DNA of 64,000 nucleotides from CAVQBP01 sp963782475 (lineage in GTDB: Bacteria > Bacteroidota > Ignavibacteria > Ignavibacteriales > Ignavibacteriaceae): the NCBI GenBank assembly GCA_963782475.1, contig CAWAJW010000008.1:62001-126000 (forward strand). The letters run 5' to 3'. The stretch's first letter is position 1. Each line of letters opens with the position of its first letter. The notes under the pieces are model-generated. The model saw nothing but the letters and a program-made list of their open reading frames with translations, ran no database searches and was not told the DNA's origin. Both the position numbers and the translations under genes were made by a program. Shown in pieces: positions 8,174-16,678 of this stretch.

Positions 8174-11103
8174 ATGAAAATTTCCAGATTCAAAGGAAAA
8201 CCTTCATTATTAAAAGAAAATTTTGTAAACCGGCATATTGGTCCCAATCCGGATGAAATTAAAGATATGCTGAATGCAATAGGTGCCGATTCGGTTGAAT
8301 CATTAATAGATGAAACTATCCCTGAGCAGATTAAATTAAATAAAGAATTGAACCTTGAAGAACCGGTATCGGAATATGATTTTATAGAACATCTTAAAAG
8401 TATAGCGGCAAAAAATAAAGTTTTTAAAACTTATATCGGAATGGGCTATTACCCGACTATAGTTCCTTCGGTTATTCAGAGAAATATTTTAGAGAACCCC
8501 GGATGGTATACTCAGTATACACCTTACCAGGCAGAAATTTCTCAGGGAAGATTGGAAGCTTTAATGAATTTCCAGACTGCAATAATCGATTTGACAGGAC
8601 TTCCAATAGCCAACTCTTCTTTATTGGATGAAGGTACGGCTGCTGCTGAGGCAATGAGCATGTTTCACTCTGTAAGAAAGAATCAGGATGCAGATTTATT
8701 TTTTGTCTCGGAAGAATGTTTTCCTCAGACCATTGATATTCTTAAAACCCGTGCAAATCCATTAGGTATTAAATTAATAATTGGAGATCATAGAAAAATT
8801 GAATTAACCGATAAATACTTCGGACTAATAGTTCAGTACCCGGCTGAGAAGGGAGAGATTTATGATTACAGAGATTTTTTCAAATCGGCCGAAGATAAAA
8901 ATATTTTTACTGTAGTAGCAGCAGATCTTTTAAGCCTGGCGATTTTAGTCCCGCCGGGAGAATTTGGTGCTGATGCTGTTGTAGGAAACTCTCAAAGGTT
9001 TGGAGTTCCGATGGGATATGGCGGTCCCCATGCTGCTTTTTTCTCAACTAAGGATGAATTTAAAAGACATATTCCAGGAAGGATAATCGGTGCATCTATT
9101 GACAGCCACGGGAATACAGCATTCCGGATGGCGCTTCAGACAAGAGAACAGCATATCAGGAGAGAAAAAGCGACAAGCAATATTTGTACTGCGCAGGTTC
9201 TTTTAGCGATAATGGCCGGGATGTATGCCGTCTATCATGGCCCGGATGGAATAAAGCAAATAGCTGAAAGAATTCATCAACTTAACAAAAATTCTTGATG
9301 AAAGCTTAAGAGAACTGGGATTCAATCAAATTAATAAAAATTATTTTGATACTCTCCATATCGGATTTGAAGGAAACTCAAAAAATCAAATTAAAGATTA
9401 TAAAAGAGAAAGCACTAAAAAGCAGAATAAACTTCAGGTATATTGAATGATAATGAAATCGGAATATCATTAAATGAAGTAGCCGATCTGGATGATGTGG
9501 CAGAAATTGTATCAATTTTTGCAGGTGCAGTTAATAAATCTTTTAATGATAGAAAATATTATATCGGTTTCAGAAAATCTTAAAGATGATTTCCCCGGGT
9601 TTCTTAAAAGAGAAAGCAAATATCTGCAGCATCCCGTATTTAATACTTTTCATTCAGAAACAGAAATGCTTCGTTATATGAAAAGCCTGGAGAATAAAGA
9701 TCTTTCTTTAACCCATTCAATGATTCCTCTTGGTTCATGTACAATGAAACTTAACGGTACTACGGAAATGCTCGGGATAACATGGAGAGAATTCAGCAGC
9801 CTGCATCCTTTTGTTCCCCAGGATCAAGCTGAAGGTTATAAACAGGTTTTTGATGAGCTTGAAAAAGATTTGGCTGAGATTACCGGTTTTGATGCAGTTT
9901 CTCTGCAGCCTAATTCCGGTGCCCAGGGGGAGTATCACCGGCTTAATGGTTATCCGCGAATATCATAAAAGCAGGGGGAATGAAAATAGAAATGTAGTTG
10001 TAATTCCTTCATCGGCACATGGTACTAATCCTGCAAGCGCAGTAATGGCGGGAATGAAGGTAGTGGTTATTAAAAGCACTCCTTTGGGAAACGTTGATAT
10101 TGAAGATTTGAAATTGCGTGTTAAGGAAAATAAAGAAAATCTTGCTGCTTTAATGATAACATATCCTTCAACTCACGGCGTATTTGAAGACAGGATAAAG
10201 GAAATTTGCAACATAATTCATGAGAACGGCGGTTTGGTTTATATGGATGGTGCAAACCTGAATGCACAGGTCGGATTGACAAATCCTGCAATTATCGGAG
10301 CCGATGTTTGTCATTTAAATTTGCATAAAACATTTTGTATTCCTCACGGCGGAGGCGGACCGGGAATGGGCCCCATTGCAGTTGCTTCTCATTTAACTCC
10401 TTTTTTACCCGGGCATCCTGTTATTAAATTGAACCATGAAAAAGGTATACATGCAGTTGCTGCAGCCCCATGGGGTAGTGCTGATATTTTAATTATTTCT
10501 TATGCCTATATAAAATTAATGGGAGCTGAAGGTTTGAAACAGGCTTCTATTGTTTCCATACTTAATGCAAATTACATTAAAGACTAAATTGGAAGCTCAC
10601 ATTATAAAGTATTATATACCGGCAGTAAAGGAAGAGTAGCTCATGAGCTTATTTTTGATTTACGAGAATTTAAATCATCGGCAAATATTGAAGCCGAAGA
10701 TATTGCCAAAAGATTGATGGATTACGGTTTTCACGCTCCTACTGTTTCTTTCCCGGTTGCCGGAACTTTCATGGTTGAACCTACCGAGAGCGAATCTAAA
10801 ATGGAAATTGACCGCTTTATTGATGCTATGATAAGTATCAGAGAAGAAATCAGGGAAATTGAAAACGGAAAAGCTGATCTAAAAGATAATGTATTGAAAA
10901 ATTCCCCCCATACTTCTTTAGCCGTTATTTCCGACGAATGGAACCATCAATATTCAAGGGAAAAAGCTGCATTTCCAGCATCGTGGACAAAGGGGAATAA
11001 ATATTGGCCGAGTGTAGGAAGAATAAATAATGCTTATGGAGATAGGAATTTAATCTGTTCATGCAACCCGATTTCTGATTATATTGAAGAACCGGTATCT
11101 TAA
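8174..11103 (+). CDS. gcvP: Glycine dehydrogenase (decarboxylating), P protein, with many frameshifts
   Basis: GcvP is the PLP-dependent P protein of the glycine cleavage system. The N-terminal half is intact from ATG 8174 (an in-frame upstream ATG at 8114 adds only a non-conserved leader) to about 9283. The rest must be read by switching frames near 9284, 9398, 9446, 9554 and 9936, and it crosses a stop at 10585-10587 with three extra bases between 10585 and 10602. Joined, it gives about 970 residues, the normal fused-P length. Conserved blocks survive: P-L-G-S-C-T-M-K-L-N, S-A-H-G-T-N-P-A-S-A, and the PLP lysine block N-L-H-K-T-F-C-I-P-H-G-G-G-G-P-G. Each shift is in the +1 sense, and the residues between shifts remain family-like. 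This fits assembly error or very recent damage better than old decay. Confidence 0.85.
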
Positions 11104-11134
11104 TCATCACTACTTTTACAGAAAGAAATTTTTT

Positions 11135-11160
11135 AAGGCAGGGCGATCCTGCCTTATTAA
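11135..11160 (+). terminator. Probable terminator after gcvP
   Basis: AAGGCAGG (11135-11142) and CCTGCCTT (11148-11155) form a perfect 8-base stem around the loop GCGAT. The following ATTAAATTT is only moderately T-rich. It separates gcvP from the Omp85 gene. Confidence 0.55.
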
Positions 11161-11197
11161 ATTTATCATCATATAGGAATCATATTAAAAAAAATTG

Positions 11198-12547
11198 ATG
11201 AGTAAAATTTATCTATTACTAATCATATTCATTATAGTAAGTTCTCAAATATTTTCTGCCCGGGTTAACTTTGAAATTGATCCTGATTCTTCAGTTTATA
11301 CAGGAAAATATTTTGTAAAAATTGATTCATTCGAAATAAGGGGAAATAAAATTACCGAAGACGATATTATTTTAAGGGAATTAACTTTTGCAAAAGGAGA
11401 CACGGTTAGTAATTATGATATTGAATTCAACAGGGAAAGAATTTTTAGTCTGGGAATTTTTACGAGAGTAGATCTTTATGTAAAAAAGGTCGATGAAAAA
11501 AATATTCTCGTTATCGATGTCGAAGAAAGCTGGTATATTTATCCGATTCCTTTTGTCGAGCTCAAGGACAGGGACTGGAAAAAATTTTCTTATGGGCTGG
11601 ATATTGTGATTCAAAACTTCAGGGGGAGAAATGAACTTTTGCAGACCAGGGGTTCCCTGGGTTATGATCCTTCAATCCTTCTTAGTTATTATAAGCCTGA
11701 AATTATTAAAGGTTCGGATATTTTTTTTAATTCTGCTTTATCATACAGTAATGTTAAGAATAAAAGCCAAATAGCTGAATATTTATACGGGGGACAATTT
11801 GATCAGAAAATATTTTCCGGTTTAATTTCAATCGGTAAAAGGTTCGGCAACTTCCACCGGTTCGGTTTCGATATTGGTTATGAATATGTTGCTTCGCCTC
11901 GATTTATAAAGGGAATTTCTGCATCAAACGAACGGATTGACAGGATGCCGGTTGCTGGAGCCACATATTCTTATGATTCAAGAGATCTTGCTCAATTCCC
12001 TAAAAACGGTATTTATGCTCTCGCCGATCTTCAATTTAAAGGTTTAGGTATGAACAATATAAAGTACCAGATAGCTAATATCGATTTTAGGGAATACCGG
12101 CCGGTTATTGACAACCTCTATTTTAAATGGAGGTTTGCAGCCAGGGTTGCATTCGGAAACCTTATCCCTTTCTATGACTTTTCATTCCTTGGTTACCAGG
12201 AAAGAATCAGAGGACATTTTAATGATATACAGGAAGGGAATTATTATTATTTAGGTTCAGCAGAATTTTACTACCCGTTGATAAAAGATATAAATGTAAG
12301 TCTGGATTTTGTTCCTTTGCTTCCTAAATCTCTTCTTACTTATAGAATAGCATTGTATTCAGAGCTTTTTGGCGATGCTGGTGCAGCAAAGCTTAGGCAT
12401 CAGAAATTAAATATCAGCGATTTTCAGTCGGGTTACGGTTTGGGATTAACTCTATTAATTCTTCCTTATAATATAGTTAGATTTGAATTTGCATTAAATG
12501 AATTCGGACAAAATGAATTTATTTTTGACCTGGGATTGTCATTCTGA
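11198..12547 (+). CDS. Omp85/BamA-family outer membrane beta-barrel with one POTRA domain
   Basis: A signal peptide spans about residues 1-20. A single POTRA-like domain follows (F-E-I-R-G-N-K-I-T-E-D-D-I-I-L-R-E-L, roughly residues 48-115). The remaining 330 residues alternate as expected for beta-barrel strands and end in an aromatic residue (L-G-L-S-F), the outer membrane sorting signal. The loop-6 type motif E-R-I-R-G-H resembles the V-R-G-F motif of Omp85 proteins. At about 449 residues it is much shorter than BamA, so it is an accessory Omp85 member (TamA-like or FhaC-like in function), not the essential BamA. ATG 11198 is preferred over the adjacent TTG 11195. Its substrate is unknown. 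Confidence 0.75.
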   Translation: MSKIYLLLIIFIIVSSQIFSARVNFEIDPDSSVYTGKYFVKIDSFEIRGNKITEDDIILRELTFAKGDTVSNYDIEFNRERIFSLGIFTRVDLYVKKVDEKNILVIDVEESWYIYPIPFVELKDRDWKKFSYGLDIVIQNFRGRNELLQTRGSLGYDPSILLSYYKPEIIKGSDIFFNSALSYSNVKNKSQIAEYLYGGQFDQKIFSGLISIGKRFGNFHRFGFDIGYEYVASPRFIKGISASNERIDRMPVAGATYSYDSRDLAQFPKNGIYALADLQFKGLGMNNIKYQIANIDFREYRPVIDNLYFKWRFAARVAFGNLIPFYDFSFLGYQERIRGHFNDIQEGNYYYLGSAEFYYPLIKDINVSLDFVPLLPKSLLTYRIALYSELFGDAGAAKLRHQKLNISDFQSGYGLGLTLLILPYNIVRFEFALNEFGQNEFIFDLGLSF

Positions 12548-12633
12548 TTTGCAAAATAAAAATTCTCAATAAAGTTAAGTTATAATAAAATAAGCTCTTT
12601 TATTTTATCAAAAGATATTAAAAGATTTTTCTA

Positions 12634-13335
12634 TTGACTATTTACCTATCAAATATTGAACTTTATTATACTCCGCCAAAAAAAATCTCTAATAATAGAA
12701 TTACAATAGAAGGTGAAGAATATAATCATATAACAAAAGTAATGCGTCATTCTATTAATGATGAATTATATATTACTGATGGCAATGGGAATATATATTC
12801 CTGTTTAATAAATCAGATTAATAAACAGAACGTGGAATTGAAAATCGAAAATATATTTACTTATGAAAACCGGTTTAAAAATATTTATTTCTGCATTCCA
12901 AAATTAAAAAATAACGACAGGCTTGAATTTGCACTTGAGAAATGTACTGAACTGGGAATTACTAATTATTTAATATTTGAATCTGAAAGAACAATCTCAA
13001 AAGCGAATAAAATTGAAAGATGGAATAAAATTCTTCTGTCTGCAATGAAACAATCATTAAACAGTTTTCTTCCTAAAATAGAAATGTGTAATTTTAACGA
13101 TATTATTAATTTAACAGGAATAAAAATCGGCTTCGAACAAACTTCTTCTAAAAAATTTAATGTTCTTAAATTTAATCCGGATGAAAAATATTATTTTGTA
13201 TTTGGACCTGAAGGCGGACTTTCAGAAAAAGAATTAAATTCTTTTAATAAAGAAAATATTTATAAATTAACAGAGAATAGATTAAGAGCGGAATCGGCAA
13301 TAGTAGCGGCCGCATCTTTTATAAGCGTTATTTAA
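12634..13335 (+). CDS. rsmE: 16S rRNA (uracil-1498-N3)-methyltransferase
   Basis: This SPOUT-fold enzyme methylates U1498 of 16S rRNA. It has 233 residues. An N-terminal PUA-like part includes G-E-E-Y-N-H-I-T-K-V-M-R-H. The knot region shows F-V-F-G-P-E-G-G-L-S-E-K-E and L-R-A-E-S-A-I-V-A-A, both diagnostic. The start is TTG 12634; no in-frame ATG lies close enough upstream. It stands alone between the Omp85 gene and rlpA. Confidence 0.92.
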   Translation: MTIYLSNIELYYTPPKKISNNRITIEGEEYNHITKVMRHSINDELYITDGNGNIYSCLINQINKQNVELKIENIFTYENRFKNIYFCIPKLKNNDRLEFALEKCTELGITNYLIFESERTISKANKIERWNKILLSAMKQSLNSFLPKIEMCNFNDIINLTGIKIGFEQTSSKKFNVLKFNPDEKYYFVFGPEGGLSEKELNSFNKENIYKLTENRLRAESAIVAAASFISVI

Positions 13336-13389
13336 TAGGAGCCTTTTTACAGAAATTTTGAAAGTAAACTTATAATTAGAAATTGAATC

Positions 13390-13864
13390 TTGAAAATTTT
13401 ATTATACTTAATAATATGCGCATCCATTATTTTTAGTGCATGCAGCAGTGCAGCCCGCTATGCATCAAAAGAATCCAGCTGAAAGCTCCTCTGATAATTA
13501 TACTGAAGAAACGGCAAAACTTGCCAAAGAAGAAAATATTGATCTTAATAATATTCATCCGCTTGCGACTGAAGTGGGAATTGCTTCTTATTATGCGGAC
13601 AAATATAATGGCAGACAGACATCAAGCGGCGAGATCTATGATATGTACGGAATTTCAGCGGCACATCCTGCTTACCCGATGGGCACCATTGTTAAGGTTA
13701 CTAATCTTTCAAATAATCAATCGCTAATCTTAAAGATCAATGATCGGATGCCGGATTTTAAAGGGAGAGTGATTGATCTCTCGCTGGGTGCTGCAAGGAA
13801 GCTGGATATGATTAAAAATGGTACCGCTAAAGTCAAAATTGAAGTAATCAAATGGGGAAAATAA
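13390..13864 (+). CDS. rlpA: RlpA-like double-psi beta-barrel lipoprotein, frameshifted near 13467
   Basis: The C-terminal domain (G-I-A-S-Y-Y-A, N-G-R-Q-T-S-S-G-E, A-A-H-P, I-N-D-R-M-P, R-V-I-D-L-S) is the RlpA/barwin-type fold of septal peptidoglycan-associated lipoproteins. Its frame lacks a credible start. One frame back, TTG 13390 opens a signal peptide with the lipobox I-F-S-A-C (C18), which hits TGA after A-S-K-E-S-S. Removing one A from the AAAA at 13466-13469 joins them into about 157 residues. Role: a peptidoglycan hydrolase or binding protein in the outer membrane. The lesion follows the same extra-base pattern as elsewhere in the window. Confidence 0.8.
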
Positions 13865-14081
13865 ATTCGTAACCTTCCTTTAAAATCCTCATAAATCATT
13901 ATTGCAAAGATACTTAGAAGTAAATTATTAGAAATTTGCTAAAATCATAACACGTGAATTTATAAATTTAAAGAAGAATGAATTTCACATTTAATTAATT
14001 GTGTGATTTATACTATGGTAGCTGTCTTTTCAAAATTTTATAATGGAAACGATAATTTAATAATGAAAGAAGGAGATAATT

Positions 14082-14660
14082 ATGAACAGGAAAAATTTAG
14101 CAAAGATGTTTTTTATGATTATTCTTGGAATATTATTTGCGTTCCCCGTTCTTACAAAGGCACAAAATTACGGAACAAATGATACTTCCAAAACAGACTC
14201 ATCAGGGATCTATAATAAGGGAAACAATAATAATTACAACAATGATTCCAGCCGTTCTAAAAGTGATACAATGGGATACAATAATAAAGGCAGTATGAAT
14301 GATTCCTATGCCTTAAACAGTTCCTCCTATTCTTCAGATAATGGATCAAATAAAGATGTTGCCATTAACCCGGCAAAAGATTTAACTCAAAAATTGAAGA
14401 AAGATGTAAATCTAAATGATGACCAGACAGCGAAAATTAAATCAATATTATTGCAGTATGAAGCTGATACTTATGATGCAAAAGGAGATCAGGAGGAAGC
14501 AAAAGAAGCAACCCAGGATGCACAGGAAAGCATTGCCGATGTTTTAACCGATTCTCAAAAGAGCCAATGGCGGAATGTTAAAAGTGAGTGGTGGAATTCA
14601 GTTAATAAAGAACTGAACCTGTCTGATTTAAACATGAATAAAAATAATAAACAGATGTAA
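14082..14660 (+). CDS. Secreted Asn/Ser-rich protein with a Spy-like helical C-terminus
   Basis: The 192-residue protein starts at ATG 14082 behind AAGGAG. Residues 1-28 are a signal peptide ending near T-K-A-Q. Residues 29-95 are a low-complexity Asn/Ser/Asp/Tyr linker, clearly disordered. Residues 100-170 form helices containing L-N-D-D-Q-T-A-K-I-K-S-I-L and L-T-D-S-Q-K-S-Q-W, which echo the L-T-x-x-Q pattern of the CpxP/Spy family of periplasmic chaperone-like proteins. A stress-related periplasmic role is possible but unproven. It is a single-gene unit bounded by a terminator. Confidence 0.6.
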   Translation: MNRKNLAKMFFMIILGILFAFPVLTKAQNYGTNDTSKTDSSGIYNKGNNNNYNNDSSRSKSDTMGYNNKGSMNDSYALNSSSYSSDNGSNKDVAINPAKDLTQKLKKDVNLNDDQTAKIKSILLQYEADTYDAKGDQEEAKEATQDAQESIADVLTDSQKSQWRNVKSEWWNSVNKELNLSDLNMNKNNKQM

Positions 14661-14683
14661 TAGGTAAATTATCCTTTATATAT

Positions 14684-14719
14684 AAGGTATGCTGGGCAAT
14701 TCTCAGCGTACCTTTTTTT
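14684..14719 (+). terminator. Rho-independent terminator
   Basis: AAGGTATGCTGGG and TCTCAGCGTACCTT fold into a long stem with two mismatches around a short CAAT-type loop, directly followed by a run of seven Ts. It ends the secreted Asn/Ser-rich gene and lies 13 bases from the convergent DUF2723 gene. Confidence 0.8.
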
Positions 14720-14731
14720 ATTAGAAATAAA

Positions 14732-16678
14732 TCACTTAATAATTATCTGGTTCAACCCTGCCGGTAAAACATAGCCGGGAAAATCATTCTTAATCTTTTT
14801 TATATATACTCTCGCTCTGTCTATCTTATCATTTTGAATTTCATATAAAGCCCTTCTGGCAAGCATATCGGCAACATTATTTTTAATAAAGTTGGTATAT
14901 TTATTCCCGTTCTCAGGGAATCTTAATGTAAAATTCGGATCAGCTGCAGGAACGTAATTGTTTCCTTTCACAACTTTAAAAAGGAACAAATCCGGTACAA
15001 GCGTGTAACCTTGCGGAAGAACATATTCACCTCTTTGCATTTCATTTTCAAAGAGTTCCGGTGCAACATAAAAATTTCCCCTTTTTAAATTCTCTGCAGT
15101 TAAGTCAGTCATTAATTTCCGGTAGTGCATTTCAATTAAATCCGAATTATATTCTTCGCTTCTTTCAAAAGGCTGCAGTGCTGTTAAGAACCCGTTAAGA
15201 TCTTCTTTCAAACCTTTTAAAACTGAAGGGTGATTTGTTTTTAGCTGGTTATAGTACCATGACCTTCTCATAAGTTCTTTATCAATAACCGCAACATCTC
15301 TTCTGAAATTTTCTACATAACGAAAGTAGTATGATTCGGAAACAAAATAATCCCATTGATAACTGAATACAACCGAATTTTTTGATGTACTGTTGAGAAG
15401 GTCAAGGGTGTAATCTTTAAAAGTGTAAACATCATTTTGATTTACTTCACTGTAATTATCATAGAATTCCAAACCAGTAAATAATAAGATTAGGATTGAA
15501 GGGATAATTAGGCCGTATTTATTATGAGCTAAAAAAGATAATATTTTGATTATCCCGAATGAGGCAAAAAAGGATAAAGATATGAACGCAAGAAGAAAAT
15601 ATGAGCTTATGTCTGTAATATCATAATTGATTGAATATGCTACTGTTGATAAAAAAGTAATTAGCATGAAAATAAAAAATTTCCTTGCAGTGAAAAAAGA
15701 AACAATTATTCCGAATAAGCAAATAAATAAGGAAATATTAAATTCTTCCGGGAGAGTGTTTATAAAGTAGGAGAACTGTTTTTTTGCTGCTGCCGTAGAA
15801 GAAAAAAGCCAGACCTGGTACTGTTTACCCGATACATGTCTGAAGAAATTTTCGAAATTGATTGGATTGCCCCAATTCATGATGGGATTTTGAGCAGCTC
15901 TTAAAGGCAAATATGAATAAAATAAAACCAGGATGGGGAAAAAAACCAGCAGCATCAAAAGTATTGTTTTTATACTGCCGGCATTAAATTTATTCTTCTC
16001 AAAATATAAATAAGCGGCACCCGGAAGTATTAATAAAGTTGTCATGTGATTTGTAAATCCCAAAGCAAGGATTGCAGCAAATACCAGCCATCTCTTTTTA
16101 ATAATTTTTTCTGCCGGGGTTTTATCGTTTATATAAGCTTTAGTTAAAAACAGAATTATTAAATTAATTAAAAAGATGTGGAGAGAATAAACTTCCACTG
16201 AAGTGCTCTGAAACCAATAAGTCTGGCTGAACGCTAAAATCAATCCGCCAAAAATAGAGGCAAGGACTTTAATGCTCTCGGGCAATGGAGGTTCTTTTGA
16301 AGCTGCAGGTATTTTCTTTCCTTTAATCTCTTTTTTATTCTTTTTTTGCACTACGGTTTTTTTGAAGTTAAAAGAGGAAATATTATCAAGTACCAGCTTA
16401 ATCGTATAAACAAAAATTCCGGCTCCTAAACTGCACCAAACTGCTGCCAAAATATTTAATTGGTAAATCTTCGGAAAGCTAAACGGAATAAGTGAAAATA
16501 AATAACCTATAATTGTAAATAGCGGATAACCTGTAGGATGGGCGATCCCGAGAGTTGCCTGTACAGTGGCAAGCTCACCCGAATCTATTTCAACAACTGA
16601 TGGAGCCAGCGTAGTTAAGTAAATAACGAAAATAAATATTGAAAATAATATCCAAAAGTATTTTTTTATTAATTTCAA
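14732..16678 (-). CDS. DUF2723 integral membrane protein (putative glycosyltransferase)
   Basis: The 648-residue protein has about a dozen hydrophobic segments in its first 420 residues and a soluble C-terminal part. The N-terminal S-G-E-L-A-T-V-Q-A-T-L-G-I-A-H-P-T-G-Y-P block is the hallmark of DUF2723, a family related to protein O-mannosyltransferases (GT-C fold) in Bacteroidota. It probably transfers a sugar from a lipid carrier at the outer face of the inner membrane. Its TTG start follows the glnE stop codon with no spacer, so it is translated from the glnE transcript. Confidence 0.8.
   Translation of the reverse strand: MKLIKKYFWILFSIFIFVIYLTTLAPSVVEIDSGELATVQATLGIAHPTGYPLFTIIGYLFSLIPFSFPKIYQLNILAAVWCSLGAGIFVYTIKLVLDNISSFNFKKTVVQKKNKKEIKGKKIPAASKEPPLPESIKVLASIFGGLILAFSQTYWFQSTSVEVYSLHIFLINLIILFLTKAYINDKTPAEKIIKKRWLVFAAILALGFTNHMTTLLILPGAAYLYFEKNKFNAGSIKTILLMLLVFFPILVLFYSYLPLRAAQNPIMNWGNPINFENFFRHVSGKQYQVWLFSSTAAAKKQFSYFINTLPEEFNISLFICLFGIIVSFFTARKFFIFMLITFLSTVAYSINYDITDISSYFLLAFISLSFFASFGIIKILSFLAHNKYGLIIPSILILLFTGLEFYDNYSEVNQNDVYTFKDYTLDLLNSTSKNSVVFSYQWDYFVSESYYFRYVENFRRDVAVIDKELMRRSWYYNQLKTNHPSVLKGLKEDLNGFLTALQPFERSEEYNSDLIEMHYRKLMTDLTAENLKRGNFYVAPELFENEMQRGEYVLPQGYTLVPDLFLFKVVKGNNYVPAADPNFTLRFPENGNKYTNFIKNNVADMLARRALYEIQNDKIDRARVYIKKIKNDFPGYVLPAGLNQIIIK

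Noticed and set aside
9279..9298. CTTAAC in gcvP and secA as programmed frameshift sites
   Set aside because: There is no slippery heptamer, stop-adjacent stimulator or conserved downstream structure; the other lesions have different contexts, so error is simpler.
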